A stretch of DNA of 64,000 nucleotides from Limonium bicolor. Lineage: Eukaryota; Streptophyta; Magnoliopsida; Caryophyllales; Plumbaginaceae. Position numbers and translations under genes: made by a program. Numbering within the stretch: position 1 is the first letter of the stretch; every line of letters starts with the position of its first letter. Location: assembly GCA_023374045.1 (NCBI GenBank), contig CM041776.1, forward strand, positions 478,195,375 to 478,259,374. Reading direction: 5' to 3'. The notes beneath the pieces were generated by a model. It was not told the DNA's origin. It did not search any database and saw only the letters and a program-made list of their open reading frames with translations. Shown piece by piece: positions 45,824 through 57,499 of this stretch.

Positions 45824-45897
45824 CTGTTCAAGATTTCGGGTCAGCATTCTTAATCTATTTAATATGATAAATTATCTAAAATGGAATAAGTCCTTAC
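45824..45897 (-). other. Putative intron 2 of gag, copy 1
   Basis: 74 nt with donor AAA|GTAAGG, branch-like TGCTGAC, acceptor TTGAACAG|G and an AT-rich body, all typical of plant introns. Reading through it gives an immediate stop; removing it keeps the frame (QKKGK to KFFKKK). Copy 2 has a 72-nt version at 57280-57351. Confidence 0.65.
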
Positions 45898-46047
45898 TTT
45901 CCCTTCTTTTGGCTTACGCCTGGAGATGCTCCTCCACCCTCAGACTCTCCCTCAGGGTTCTTCCTTTTCTTGGCCCCGAGAGTCTCTTCCCGAGTCTGGA
46001 GCATTAGCTCCGTCCTCGAGGCAGCCTCATAACACTCCTGGAATCTC
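45898..46047 (-). pseudogene. Gag exon 2, copy 1
   Basis: Encodes FQECYEAASRTELMLQTREE, the last capsid helix region of Tekay-like gags, then the Lys/Glu/Gly-rich SEGGGASPGVSQKKGK. It begins after CCAAG| at 46048. The upstream join to exon 1 (intron 1) is not resolved: no donor before 46130 gives a clean frame. Confidence 0.7.
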
Positions 46048-46165
46048 CTTGGTAAGTTCTCACAAAGTTAATTGGTAATGTAGTAAGTAAAGAATTTTAT
46101 GGCTTTCATGTTAGCACCCTGATGGTAATGTAGGGGGTAGCACCCATCGCCATCTGGATGCGAAA

Positions 46166-46744
46166 TTATAGTCCTCCCCGAAACTTCTCGACCTTAACGG
46201 TCTCTGAGTAATCCACACCGGGGATGAAGTCCAGTAGACCAATGAATCGAGTGTAATACTCGTCCATGGTTAGACCTCCTTGGGTCAGTGTCTCGGACCC
46301 CAGGCGCTTCTTCTGTTCGAGATGTGCTGGGTAGTACTTCCCTTTCAGCAACTCGACAAAGGCAGCCCACGAAAAGTTGGGCGTAGCCAGGTGATGGTCC
46401 TTGACCAACCTCCACCAAGTGCTGGCTGCATCCTTCAGATGGAAAGCAGCAGTGGCGACCTTCTTGTCGTCAGGTACTTGTAAAGCTTAGTAGGCCTTCT
46501 CATGTTCAACAATGTAACGCTCTAAAGCTACGGGGTCTGGTTCCCCAGAATTTGTAGGTGGTCGGGTCTCGCTAACTGACTTTAGCCAGTTCGTTTCCCT
46601 GGGCTGTGGCGGGTGGGCTGGTGCTCCTCCTATCTGAGTACCCAGCTGTGCAAGAACGGCTGCAACCGTCTCAGCAACTCCTGGAATGCCGGGGTCACCG
46701 CCTCCACCTCTACCAGTACCACGCCCTCTAGTACCACCAGACAT
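46166..46744 (-). pseudogene. Gag exon 1, copy 1 (matrix/capsid part)
   Basis: ATG at 46742-46744, about 215 nt downstream of the PBS. Gly/Arg-rich start MSGGTRGRGTGRGGGGDPG, then PDPVALERYIVEHEKAY, a TAA where copy 2 has GAA, then FHLKDAASTWWRLVKDHHL, FVELLKGKYYPAHLEQKKRL, LTQGGLTMDEYYTRFIGLLDF and VEKFRGGL. This is the retrotransposon gag (UBN2-like capsid) domain of chromoviruses. Compared with copy 2 it has one extra C near 46180, which moves the frame at the end. Packaging by autonomous Tekay proteins in trans is inferred. Confidence 0.85.
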
Positions 46745-46959
46745 CTGTAGTACAGTATGTCACATAAATACTCGGTAAATTACCGTACCCAACCAATAGA
46801 TATTAAATTGCCTTAAGGCTAACCTGTCACGCAATTTGCGTTACTAGACACAGTATCTTTCTACGGCGAATCGTCCGTTACTTCCCAAATGTTTCCATAA
46901 TTTCCCTAAGTCCTAAGCTCACTGTCTTAACCTATTATCTCGTCATCAAGCGTTACTCC

Positions 46960-46971
46960 GCTCTGATACCA
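46960..46971 (-). other. Primer-binding site, initiator tRNA-Met, internal 1
   Basis: The plus strand reads GCTCTGATACCA, the 3' end of plant tRNA-iMet, 3 nt from LTR2. A near-complement of the PBS (ATCA-AGCG) lies just beyond, at 46946-46953, so the site could fold on itself. Confidence 0.9.
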
Positions 46972-48110
46972 CTTTGTAACCCCCTCTCCATAATCACGAT
47001 ATACTCCCTCCGTAGCAATAATTAAAACGTCTCGCAGCGGAAAATAAACAACAATTACAAAACTCATCTCGGGTGTCACCGGCCATTACTATCGCCATGC
47101 AGCAACGTAGCCAACTACATCCAACTTCCAAAAATAACAAACTGCTAACCACGCATGATAACGAGAAACTCCTATACATCATACTAAATCCATAAATCAT
47201 AAACTCGACAAGTTGAAGCGTCTACCCAAACCTGAATTACAACAACCTCACCATATTACAATTCCACCATCCTCCTGCTACACAACATCTCCATGTAATA
47301 TCAAAAGCAAAACTTCCAATTACTCTGTACCTGCTCTTCAAGCTCCGACATTGTCAACAACTGTAATGGTGTAGTATCAGCGATAGACGCTGAGTATGCC
47401 GGGCCTGGACCCTAATGGTCACTTGTCATTTTAAATAACCATCTTATTATTCGGTCGGCTTCATGCTTTACCCTTTATAAACAGTTGAGTACAATACTGT
47501 AACAAACCTATATCATACACATATATCATCCTCCAATACTCATAGACATTCAACCATCCATCCACATCCACAATCATTTAATAACAAAATCCACAATAAT
47601 ATATCGAACGTATTAGATAAACAATCAACAAGACAATTATGTCAATGTACATTCGCCGTAGCGTAACATTGTTCATATTAATTTACCTTAGCCTTGTAGG
47701 CTCCATCCAACCATCAACACACAATAGAATAACCACAAGTATAACCAATGAACAACAAAGCGAACCACGAGAATAATAAACAAGTATCAAGTCTCGTCCA
47801 TGGTATTGTTCGCCACTGTATAAGTCTCAATTGTTTTAGTTGTTCAGTTATACCTAGTGACCAATGTCTCGTTAAAACGACATGTCTTTAGTTACCCATA
47901 TATTATGGCGGGTCACCCACGGCAGTAGCCCCTCCAACGTGGAGTCTCCGACCAACGAGCCATTCTAGCTCACGGAAAGTTTTCTTGATACTTACGGACC
48001 TGTACGCGACATCCTGGTATCGTTTTTGTGATCACAAGACAGCGCGCACCAAGAGCCACATCCTCTTGGCTTTACTTCATTCCATTAATTAATTAATTAT
48101 ACCACGCATC

Positions 48111-49663
48111 TGATAAGTGTCCAATGAGCATGATTTATAGGTGTATTTCATGTATAATATTAGCACTTTCTTGCTCTCATTTCTCCACTTCGGTTAGTTT
48201 TCCTCTAGTTATGTTTTATTGTTTATCTCACAAATTATTGGTTTAACACATGAGAAAACCAAGCCGGAGTGAAGTACAAAGAGACGAACGCGTAGACGCA
48301 AACGGCTCAGAAAACGGACTTATAACGAAGAATGTAGAGCCGATTGAAGATTGTTATATATATTAAAATATAATATACATATATCGGATGAGAAGGGGCT
48401 GAGACTTCCGCACCCATCAATTGCAACCGCGAGGCGGACGAGGCATAGGCAACCGCGAGGCGGACAACACAGAGGGTACCGCCTCTTAACAGGCGGACAT
48501 CACAGGCGGACACTGTAACCGCCCCATACTGGGCGGTTTGTTCCAGGCGACAACACACATGAAACCGCCACTTATTGGGCGGTACCAACAGGCGGACACA
48601 CAGACCGTGACTAATTATCAGTCGCGACTATCTTCTTCGCGCCGTCGTCGTCTGCAACTCGCCCGACTCGCCCGCAACTTATCCATCTACTCCGCACGCC
48701 TATTCAGTCTGCCCCCTGCGCAATAAATGAAAGCAATCAATGCTCTTCTTCATCTGCAATCAAATTCGTACGGATCCAAACCTCTATATAAACCCACCAC
48801 CTTAACTGCATAAACACACCACGCACGACGGGAGTCTGAAGAAACCATTCACCACACTCACCCATTCGCTTCCACTTATATTTCCTCCCGTATCACCACA
48901 TCATTCCACACTCACGCATAACAAAAGAATAGAAGAGCAGCAGTGAGAGCGAGAGCAGACCAGTTCTTCCTCTGAATTAATGTCAAAATCTATCTGTGTA
49001 ATCTTCTTATCTCCGTTAATGTCTGAGTAATTTTCTTTTGTATCCTAGGATGGGGGTTTGATTTCTAATATTACGTAAATATAATATTTATCACCTGTTT
49101 CTCTCATTTAACTTGTTTTAATTCCTTTCAACTAATATTGCTAAATGTTTTGCGCGACAAACGACTACATTTATTTGGTAACTATCAACATATGATTTTG
49201 AGATAGTCTAGGTACCACAAAGGAATTAATCTTGATATTTACACTCCGGACTGAGCAGGAAAATATTAAGGCTTTTATTAAGAGTTCGTAACTGACAATT
49301 ATTAACTCTAATAGGCAATAAATAATTGAGACATGGTTATAATATGGTTAAGTAACTTAGAAAATTCCCCCGCTATCCTAGGATACATTTTTCCATTCAC
49401 ATCAGTTAATTCACCTTTTTACTGTTTTTATTATATTTGCACTGATCAAACAACAAATCAAGCTTGCCTCCGGCTAAACCCCTTTTTACAGTTTTTAAGT
49501 AACTACCAAGACTAGGATAATTGAACAATCTCCCTGTGGATACGACACTTGTTTTACTAACTACGACCGGGATTTGTTTGCAGCCCGACGTTTATAATTT
49601 GAGTTTTAATTTCCTTTCTTTTGATTTTACACCAGTTTAACCACTCAGATAATCACGTCTGCA
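48111..49663 (+). mobile_element. Solo LTR E (1.55 kb)
   Basis: TGATAAGTGTCC to ACGTCTGCA, flanked by a perfect TSD GCATC (48106-48110 and 49664-49668); LTR1 shows the empty site near 37900. The phrase ATCTCCCTGTGGATACGAC near the end and the TGATAAGTG start are typical of Athila/Tat-group LTRs. The orientation is assumed from those ends. It contains a GCGG-type hairpin cluster (48424-48595). Confidence 0.88.
48424..48595. repeat. GCGG-type hairpin cluster in solo LTR E
   Basis: Repeated ACCGC...GCGGAC palindromes: ACCGCGAGGCGG (twice, 26 nt apart), ACCGCCTCTTAACAGGCGG, AACCGCCCCATACTGGGCGG and AACCGCCACTTATTGGGCGG, plus interspersed AGGCGGACA. Spacing is 26-46 nt rather than 72, and the sequence is unlike the other arrays. 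Confidence 0.8.
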
Positions 49664-52600
49664 GCATCGCATTACCAAATTTTCTAACACAGCAGACTAA
49701 GGTCATTAGTCCAATCCGGAGTCTGTAAACTCGGGATCCAGTGCTAGATACAAGAGCGGCGTATAGAAAGGCCAATGCTCCGTATAGAAGTCTCAGATAA
49801 TATGTATATGTTATTATCATAGTGCTACAACGTTTTACTTACGTTCCTTATATTTCATATAAGATAGCACCATAGTCGCTAGTTCGTTTTATATATATAG
49901 GTTCATATATACGAACCAATACTGTTAACTCAACAACAGTAAATAATAAGCAACTATAATATACAATTCATGCATATTAATTAACACATTCAGACAAACA
50001 ATCTTATCACAGATCACACAGAAGTCTGAACTGAGGAAGTCCTCGAGACAATCAGAGACTCATAACAACATACAAGTTATATCAACCAAATCCGAGCCCA
50101 AGGAGCAACCTTAGGACAACTCGGATCAAACCCCTTTACATACCGTTCACCCTGATTGTATTACGGTGGAGTATGAATCAGCAAGATCCTATGCTCCGTG
50201 TAGTCCGCTAGCTCGTCGAGCGTCTTGTCAGAAGTATAATCTAAACGGTAATAAACTATAAGTCAGTCTCCATGACTAACTACATCCGGTATTTCCGAAT
50301 AATAAGTAACCCCGACAGTTCACCCCTGTTTTCTACAGTTATTCGTTACGGGTTTCTCTAAAACAGTCGGTTTTGTTACTTAAACGCGTACGTCATAACA
50401 TTTCAACTGTTAAGTTTAATTCATTGTATTTCTTTTAAATCTTGTCCACCATCTAGCTTAGGTACATATCCTATAGTTGCATGTATTCATGCATGATTGT
50501 AGTACATTATTATTTTTTTGTATTGTATCCAAAACTCATAACTTATAGTTCATAACTATATATATATTTTTTTAAATAACCACCACCATTAAATCATATG
50601 GTTTCCAACCAATATCTATATCCACCTTATATACATTATCCTTGTGCATGTATATATTTACCACGTAGGTAATTCCCATGAGTTTAATAGACTCTTATAT
50701 CATATGTTACATTTTATCATCTTATGTTAGATGATTATTCCCATTAGTTGTATTGTATTGTACAACTTATATTAAGATTGTTATCCTAATATTATGTAAC
50801 ATTTTATGTTGTACATTTACAACTCCTAAGGTTTATTCCATAAATACCTTAGTTTATAAATCCCATTCATTTATAGTTTGTCACATTATTTTATGTGAGT
50901 ACCCTTCCTTATATTAATTCCATCTAACCCATATAATTGTTATAACATTTATAACATTATAGACCTTAGTCTAAAATTCATTTTCCAACTCTTATTAACT
51001 CGGTATAGCCCTTAACTTTATTTAAATTCCGTTTGACCACATAACATCATGTAATGTTATACCATATTCTAATATCATTTGACATGATATTCTTATTTCC
51101 TTTAATTAATAACCTATGGTTTTTATACCAAACTATTTATTATTGCCGCATGGGCACCATATCAAAACCATATTCCTTTTCATAAATCATAGTTTCCTTT
51201 ATTTACAAAATCACCCCTTAATTTATACCATGTTATATTTCCATTTTATATAACATTTCTAACTTATAAAAAGGGTATAACCTATGGTTATTTTTTTATA
51301 AATTCCGAACAGCCCTTGTGCTATTCTATAATTGACATTTGGCCCTATTTATAACATATAGTTTACCATATCATTAAAACTATATTTTATACACATAACT
51401 TATTAAATTCTCTTAATAATTCTAAAAATCACCAAATTCCACCAAAGGGTTATAATTATCCTTATTAACCCATATACTTTCGATATTTACCATTCCACCA
51501 TCTATTTTTCTCCAAAGTGTCATAATGACATAATAACTATATATTATACATATATAGTTCATTTTAATTCCAAAATCCATCAAATAATTCCAAAAAATTC
51601 CTAATAGCCCATGGGTGTTTAAAATACCATTTTACACCCTTTATTTTCGGTAATTATCTTTCACCACTTAAACTTACTTAAAAGCTTGTAAATGCATAAA
51701 TAAAATGGCCTAAAATACATGGCCTTATTACAAACATTGTCTTGCAAAATAAATTACACATAAATGTCCCAAAATACATATAGATTTCGGCCTCACCACA
51801 CACCTTTTATTTATTTACCAAACTTCCACATAATGTCTTAAATTGACAATTATGCTTTTTAACTAGTTATAAAATTTATTAAACCATTCCTTAAACATTT
51901 TAGGTCAAACAAGACCTTATTTTCTTCTTCACTCACGGCAATAATATTAGAGATAGCTTAGACATTTTAACTTAGCAAAGTTAATGTTTAAGTGATTTAA
52001 CCTTGATTTAGCTTAGGTAAACCTTGTTGGATCGCCACCGTAAGGAGAATTTCTCCAAAGCTTCTCTTACATGTTTTCAAACAGAAAACAGGCCTAGTTA
52101 GTCTCCAAGCAAGATCTCAACCATAAGAAGTAATTTAAGTCATGAAAATCATGGATTTTTACCTTAGATCTTCAAGCTTGACATAGATCTACTTCGGCCC
52201 TTTTTTTCCAGAAGAGAAAGAGTATCAAAACACTCTCAAGAACAAGGTATAAAACCATGGTGAATTAGCTTGGAAGATACTAAGTTTTACCTTGTTTAAG
52301 ATGCCAAAAATGGTGTTGGATCTATCTGCTACCTTGTAGATCTTATACCAACTGAATCTACATGAAAAGGAGAAGAAAATAAGGCTAGGAACAAAGTTTC
52401 ACAGCCGAATTTGAAGGGAATCAAAAGATATGAGCTTAAAGCACATTTTTACCTTAAATGGTCAAGACTTGAACTTTCCTCCTTAGATCTGGTTATGGCC
52501 GAAACTAACACTTCCTTTAACCTCCAAAACACTCTATATGATGTATAGAAAAGGTTGGAGTCTAGATCAATCGAAAAAGGAAAGAAAATGAAGAAAATGG

Positions 52601-53196
52601 GCATTTTTATGCCTTAGGAGCTTACCTAGAGCATGAACTCTCATCAATGGTGCTTGGAGTGCTTACCTACGGTTGAGAGGAAGCCAAGGAGAGAGTTTGG
52701 CCAGGAGTCCCACGGTTGGAATGGGACTAATGAGAATGAATGACCTAATTTGCTTAAAACACATTTTTTGCATTTTTTATGATTTAAGTGACTTGGTGAC
52801 TCATCACCAATTGATTGGTGTTGATAATTGAAGGGCAATTCGGTGGAGAAAATGACAAGGGGCAGCCATCCTTGATTGACAAAGGTAGGGTATGATTGAT
52901 TCAAATTTGAATAAAAAATGAAGTAATATGTTACTTTAATCTTATAAGTGAAAGATGACTCATCTTGTTTTGTCTTGTCCTTGCTTGAAGTGCCGTGTAA
53001 TAAGGAGGGAAGGAGGCTCCAACGGCTGCACTCACATGGGGGAAGCAAAAGGTGAGACAAGTTTTGTTTTTATAAGGTAAAGTTAAGTTTTTGTTATTTT
53101 ATGCAAAAGTAAGGTGGAATAAATAATTGTCACATGGGTTTTGTCTCTTGGTCTATTAAGAGACCCTCTTCATCGATTTTGAGAGGTCCACTTCGT

Positions 53197-53236
53197 GGTC
53201 AATGGTCAACATTGACCAACTTAGTCAATGTTGACC
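53197..53236. promoter_or_regulatory. W-box cluster in LTR2
   Basis: Identical in layout to 41761-41800: GGTCAA, GGTCAACATTGACC and GTCAATGTTGACC. Confidence 0.5.
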
Positions 53237-53851
53237 CAAACGGGCCCCACTTTAGGGTTTTATTAATATTTTAATATTAAATTTGTAAAAATTTGTAAAT
53301 TCTTGGAATTAAATTCCTAATATGATATAATATGATATTTTATTATATTTAAAGGTAATTATAACCTTTTAGCCCATTTAAAACCAATTTAGAAGGCGAT
53401 TACACAAAAACGTGCTTTAAGGAGTTTTAGTGCACATTTTGTGTCGCAAGGTGTTTCTGGGCTTGGTTTTCTTTGACAAAGGTTTTGTTGTGTTCCTTAC
53501 ATGATATTTGATCATGGTATCCAATTTTATATCATTTAGAGGTCATTTGATTTTTAAGGTTCCTTAGAGCACCTTTTTGCCCTTTTTGATCTTGAAGCAT
53601 GAAAGTGCTTGTTCTTTGTGTTGGAGTGTTGTCCAACGATTGTAATATGTCTAGTAATGTGTTAATATACTTAGGACAAATTTTTAGGTCCTAGGTAATT
53701 CATTTGGGTTTATTTACCCTTAACAGTCAAAGGGTGCAACATCTTGTTTTGTGTTGACCGCTGTTGTTCTCAGTTGACTTTTAAGGCATGTTTAGGCCTA
53801 AATTAATGTAATTAAATATTTAATCCATTTTAATAAATTTGGGGTATTTCA

Positions 53852-53890
53852 ATCTACCCCCCTTAAAAAGACTTCGTCCCGAAGTCTCTT
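53852..53890 (-). other. Polypurine tract and hairpin, internal 2
   Basis: The minus strand has the same GACTTCG/CGAAGTC stem and AAGGGGGGTAGAT tract as at 42417-42455. Confidence 0.88.
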
Positions 53891-56803
53891 AATCAAGTAG
53901 GTAATTATATATATAAGTATAACTACCCATTGTTCCCATAATGTATATCTATGTGATATATCATTCACACACATCGTATTGCGCTTATACAGCACATAGT
54001 CATCACGTTGTGGCGTTAGTTCAATCATATATGGATATAGGTGATCCATCAGCCCCACCATTTCCTATCAGTTCTACCAACCCTGACAACCTCCCTGAGG
54101 TGTCCATAACATTCCATTGTTCCACATTCCATATCTAATGATTCATTTCATATCTAGGCAATGCCATATGTAATCATTCTATAAAGCAATATGAATACAT
54201 ATCACAAATAGCATAAGAAAGGTACTACACACATGGTGTACATACAATCATTCAAACAAGTATCTCATAAGATACATACATTCAAGTGTACATCACACCC
54301 AAACAACCAAACAACGCACGCCCCGCGTACCAAACATAACCAACAAAACCAATTCACTGTATGCCATGCATACGAAACAATTCATTGTATGCCATGCATA
54401 CTAAACAAACAACCTCGTATGCCCCGCACACCACCAATTCTTTGTATGCAATGCATACTAATCAAACAAAATTTAGTGCACACATGTGCACAGCCAAGAG
54501 GCTCTGCCCCCCTTAAAAGGGTTACGCCCCCGTACCCCACAAGTATACCACAGCCGCTCAACAAGGAGCGCTGGATACTTGGCTCTCGAAGAGTTTACCA
54601 ACTCGTGGATTATCCTCATATCAGAGAGACGGGTATGACTCTAGCCCTTCTGGGCTCCACAATACATAAAGGGTAAGGCACTAATCTATTTGTGCTCTCT
54701 CCCAAGTTTATTCTTATGGGCCCACTCGCTCCGTATGAGGTGCAGACCCATGAACATATGCTCAATTTGCCTCTTTTTTTTTTGCTGGGAATCCACTCGT
54801 TTGGATCACTAGCATACATGCGTGTATCTTCTCTCACTGACATTCAGTTTGAGATGTAATATGACATTGGCTACTATTAGTACTTAGTGCTCTTTGCACT
54901 GTCTTTGTAATACTAAGACGTACCAGCCTATATGTCCATAAAGATGATGTTTGTCATCCAGTCCTGGTGGTTTTGTTCCGGAGTAACACACTGTTGTAGT
55001 TCTCTTTTTTTTTAACACACTCGTGTTGATATCCACTTTATCTTTCTGCATTCCCACTAGATTAATAACTGCACGAGTGCAATACCAAAACACTCAGTCA
55101 TACAGAGTGCAGAGGCGTAAACGCTCGACAACTAATATCCAATGAGGCAAATAGAAAAGATGTGCGAATTATCCTGTGAGTGGTACATTCCAAATCCACT
55201 GTTCCTTGAGCAAGGTTTCTGCTATCATATAGCTTTATCTTTTCTCCTTGCGTAGTCACGCGTTTATATCCATATCATCTGGTAGATTTCCTCTGGATTG
55301 TAATAATTACTCTATCCTTATGAGGATTCTACATATATCCGTCCCTAACGGGTTTTCCTGATTTTTTTTTTGGGTTCCTGTCCTTGAACTGTTTCCCTGT
55401 CTTCACTGTATACTGTCTACTATTCTCTGTTGAAGGTTCTTGATTTCCTTAGCCCGTTGGTTTAATTGCGGCTCTTCTCGTCCATCTTCGAGGTAATCCG
55501 TCTTACTGTCCGTAGAATGGAGTTGACTACTTCTCGTGTTCCTAACACTACTTGTCTACTTGCATGGGGTACCGTACTAATACATTACTACTTACCGGAC
55601 TAACTCATAAATAAGTCTGTCAGGCCCACATGCTCCTAATGGAGTGCGGTCGTCCCATGTCTCGTTTAGTAAACTGGTAATGTCCGTCACACGGTTGTTG
55701 TGAAGTATTCTGTTGTCATCCACCCTCTGATGGATATCTTTTTTTTTTTCCTTGTTCTTCTTCACTTTTTTTTTTGTCTTCTTTTTGATGCTTTTTTTTG
55801 TTTTTGTGTAAAGTTCATGTATCAGTTATCCTGTAATAAGCTATTGCTTAGTGGCATCCGTGTAATTTATGCCAATAGACTGGTATTATTCAACTTGGTG
55901 GAAGTACTCCATGCTATTATTAGCAAACTGTTTCTCCTTTTTTTGATTCTCATTGAGTACAACACATTTCCTTTTTCTCCCTTTTTTTTTTATCATATCT
56001 CATCCATAGTTCATATTCGTCCCTTCATCCATGTAATTGGATGTATTGCAGATTGCATATAGCTTGAGTACTTGGCTCTTCACTTCCCACCATCCTCACT
56101 GACGGTGTGGTGCATCTACAAAGGGTAAGCTGTCCATGAGGACTAAACATTTAGCACTGGTAGTGATTAGCATAATGCGGGTATACACTGCTGGTATTTG
56201 GCTAATAGCCATGTCTGAAAATTCCTAAACAATTTAAACTGGTGTGGTTACAGTCATAGTGGCTGTATAGTATCCCCAGTTGCAGTGGTGGACTAACGGT
56301 CCTTCCAACGTTGCATGGGTTTCTAATCTCAGGGTTTGTATGAAAAAGTTTGAAAAACAGTTTTTTTTTATAACAGGTTAAAAAGTAGTAGTTGTTGCAG
56401 TTGCATTTGCAGTAGCTGTTACTGTTGCTGTCGCTGCACTTGCTGTAGCAAGTGCGCAAGGCAGATGGAAATTCAGTAGTTTATTGTCATGCGCTGCAAT
56501 AGCAAGTGCACCATGCAGGTGGAAATTCTGGTTCAGTAATTCCCGGTCTCATTGACTCTTCGTCATTTGAGTATTGCTACATGATAATGTAAGCATTAAC
56601 ATTCTTGTTCATATATATTTTCCGTCAAGGTTAAAGCTTACTGGTACTGAGTACACATAATCTCAGAAGTCATACACAAATGGCGAGTGGTCCCCGACAC
56701 ACTCCCATATACTAATAACATAAGTCTGTTAACATTCAAGGTAAGTACATAACAAAGTAAGTAAACAAAGTCTTCCACCAGCGGTCTCATGGAGTTAGGG
56801 TAC
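53891..56803 (-). other. Non-coding 3' part of internal 2
   Basis: Homologous to 42456-45341, with many small indels, and likewise without any pol motif. Includes the RY palindromes (54358-54458) and a perfect hairpin at 56436-56455; the second hairpin (about 56488-56515) is degraded. Confidence 0.7.
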
Positions 56804-57077
56804 TCATGCCCTATCTACTCCCTTGCCTTTATAGCTCCAGCATGAGTAGATGTCTGGCCATCCTGACCGCCTCGTGGTACTCCAGATCCTCCAGCTGAGG
56901 TCTTTTGAGTATTCTTGGGTGGCCTGTAATTACGGCTCTCTGGATTAATCCAGCACTCGAATTTCCTATGGCCCTCTTTGTGGCAGCACCGACACTCGAC
57001 TTTGCGGCCTTCGCAGTCGACCCCAGGATGGTCTTTCCCACAACGCTTAGTAAAAGTGGCGCTGGGCTGTCCGGTGC
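56804..57077 (-). pseudogene. Gag exon 4, copy 2
   Basis: Counterpart of 45342-45619. Knuckle 2 is intact here (CRCCHKEGHRKFEC), but knuckle 1 has lost its first Cys (FTKRCGKDHPGVDC) and a 1-nt deletion near 56834 shifts the tail. The two copies carry complementary damage. Confidence 0.72.
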
Positions 57078-57162
57078 CTGATGGTAGTATTTAAGTTTAA
57101 GTTAAAATCTAGCGGTATAAAGGTTAAGGTTACAATTTAATTTAAGAGGTAGGTGTTCTCAC
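57078..57162 (-). other. Putative intron 3 of gag, copy 2
   Basis: 85 nt, donor AAGG|GTGAGAAC, acceptor ACCATCAG|GCACC intact. Same length as in copy 1. Confidence 0.65.
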
Positions 57163-57279
57163 CCTTAGGAGGTGCGGATCTCAGAGGCTTAGCATCTATA
57201 GCTGGGCCGGTCAACTGAAGGACGGGCTCATTTCCCTTTGTTTCCTGGGACCCTGCTGCCCTTTCTTTTAAAGAATTTC
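57163..57279 (-). pseudogene. Gag exon 3, copy 2
   Basis: Counterpart of 45705-45823, 2 nt shorter (indels near 57250 and 57268), so its frame is partly lost. Confidence 0.6.
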
Positions 57280-57351
57280 CTGTTCAAGATTTCAGGTCAG
57301 CATTCTTAAGGTATTTATATGATAATTATCTGAAATGGAATAAGTCCTTAC
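57280..57351 (-). other. Putative intron 2 of gag, copy 2
   Basis: 72 nt, donor AAA|GTAAGG, branch-like TGCTGAC, acceptor TTGAACAG|G, as in copy 1. Confidence 0.62.
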
Positions 57352-57499
57352 TTTCCCTTCTTTTGGCTTTCGCCTGGAGATGCTCCTCCACCCTTAGACT
57401 CTCCCTCAGGGTTCTTCCTTTTCTTGGCCCCGAGAGTCTCTTCCCGGTCTGGAGCATTAGCTCCGTCCTCGAGGCAGCCTCATAAACTCCTGGAATCTC
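57352..57499 (-). pseudogene. Gag exon 2, copy 2
   Basis: Counterpart of 45898-46047 with YEAASRTELMLQT followed by a frame change (2 nt shorter overall). Confidence 0.65.

Larger units (their letters stand above)
46975..53851 (-). repeat. LTR2 of the gag-only array, shared by both internal regions
   Basis: TGTAACCCCCTCTCC to GGGGTATTTCA. Its 6.9-kb length comprises about 5.3 kb of LTR plus solo LTR E (48111-49663). A 325-bp block of LTR1 (between the TTTTCGGTAAT repeats at 39863 and 40188) is absent here, with the single TTTTCGGTAAT left near 51644. Many 1-3 nt indels distinguish it from LTR1. Confidence 0.9.

Noticed and set aside
46960..46971. Possible tRNA-Met gene end
   Set aside because: Same reason: a 12-nt PBS beside an LTR.
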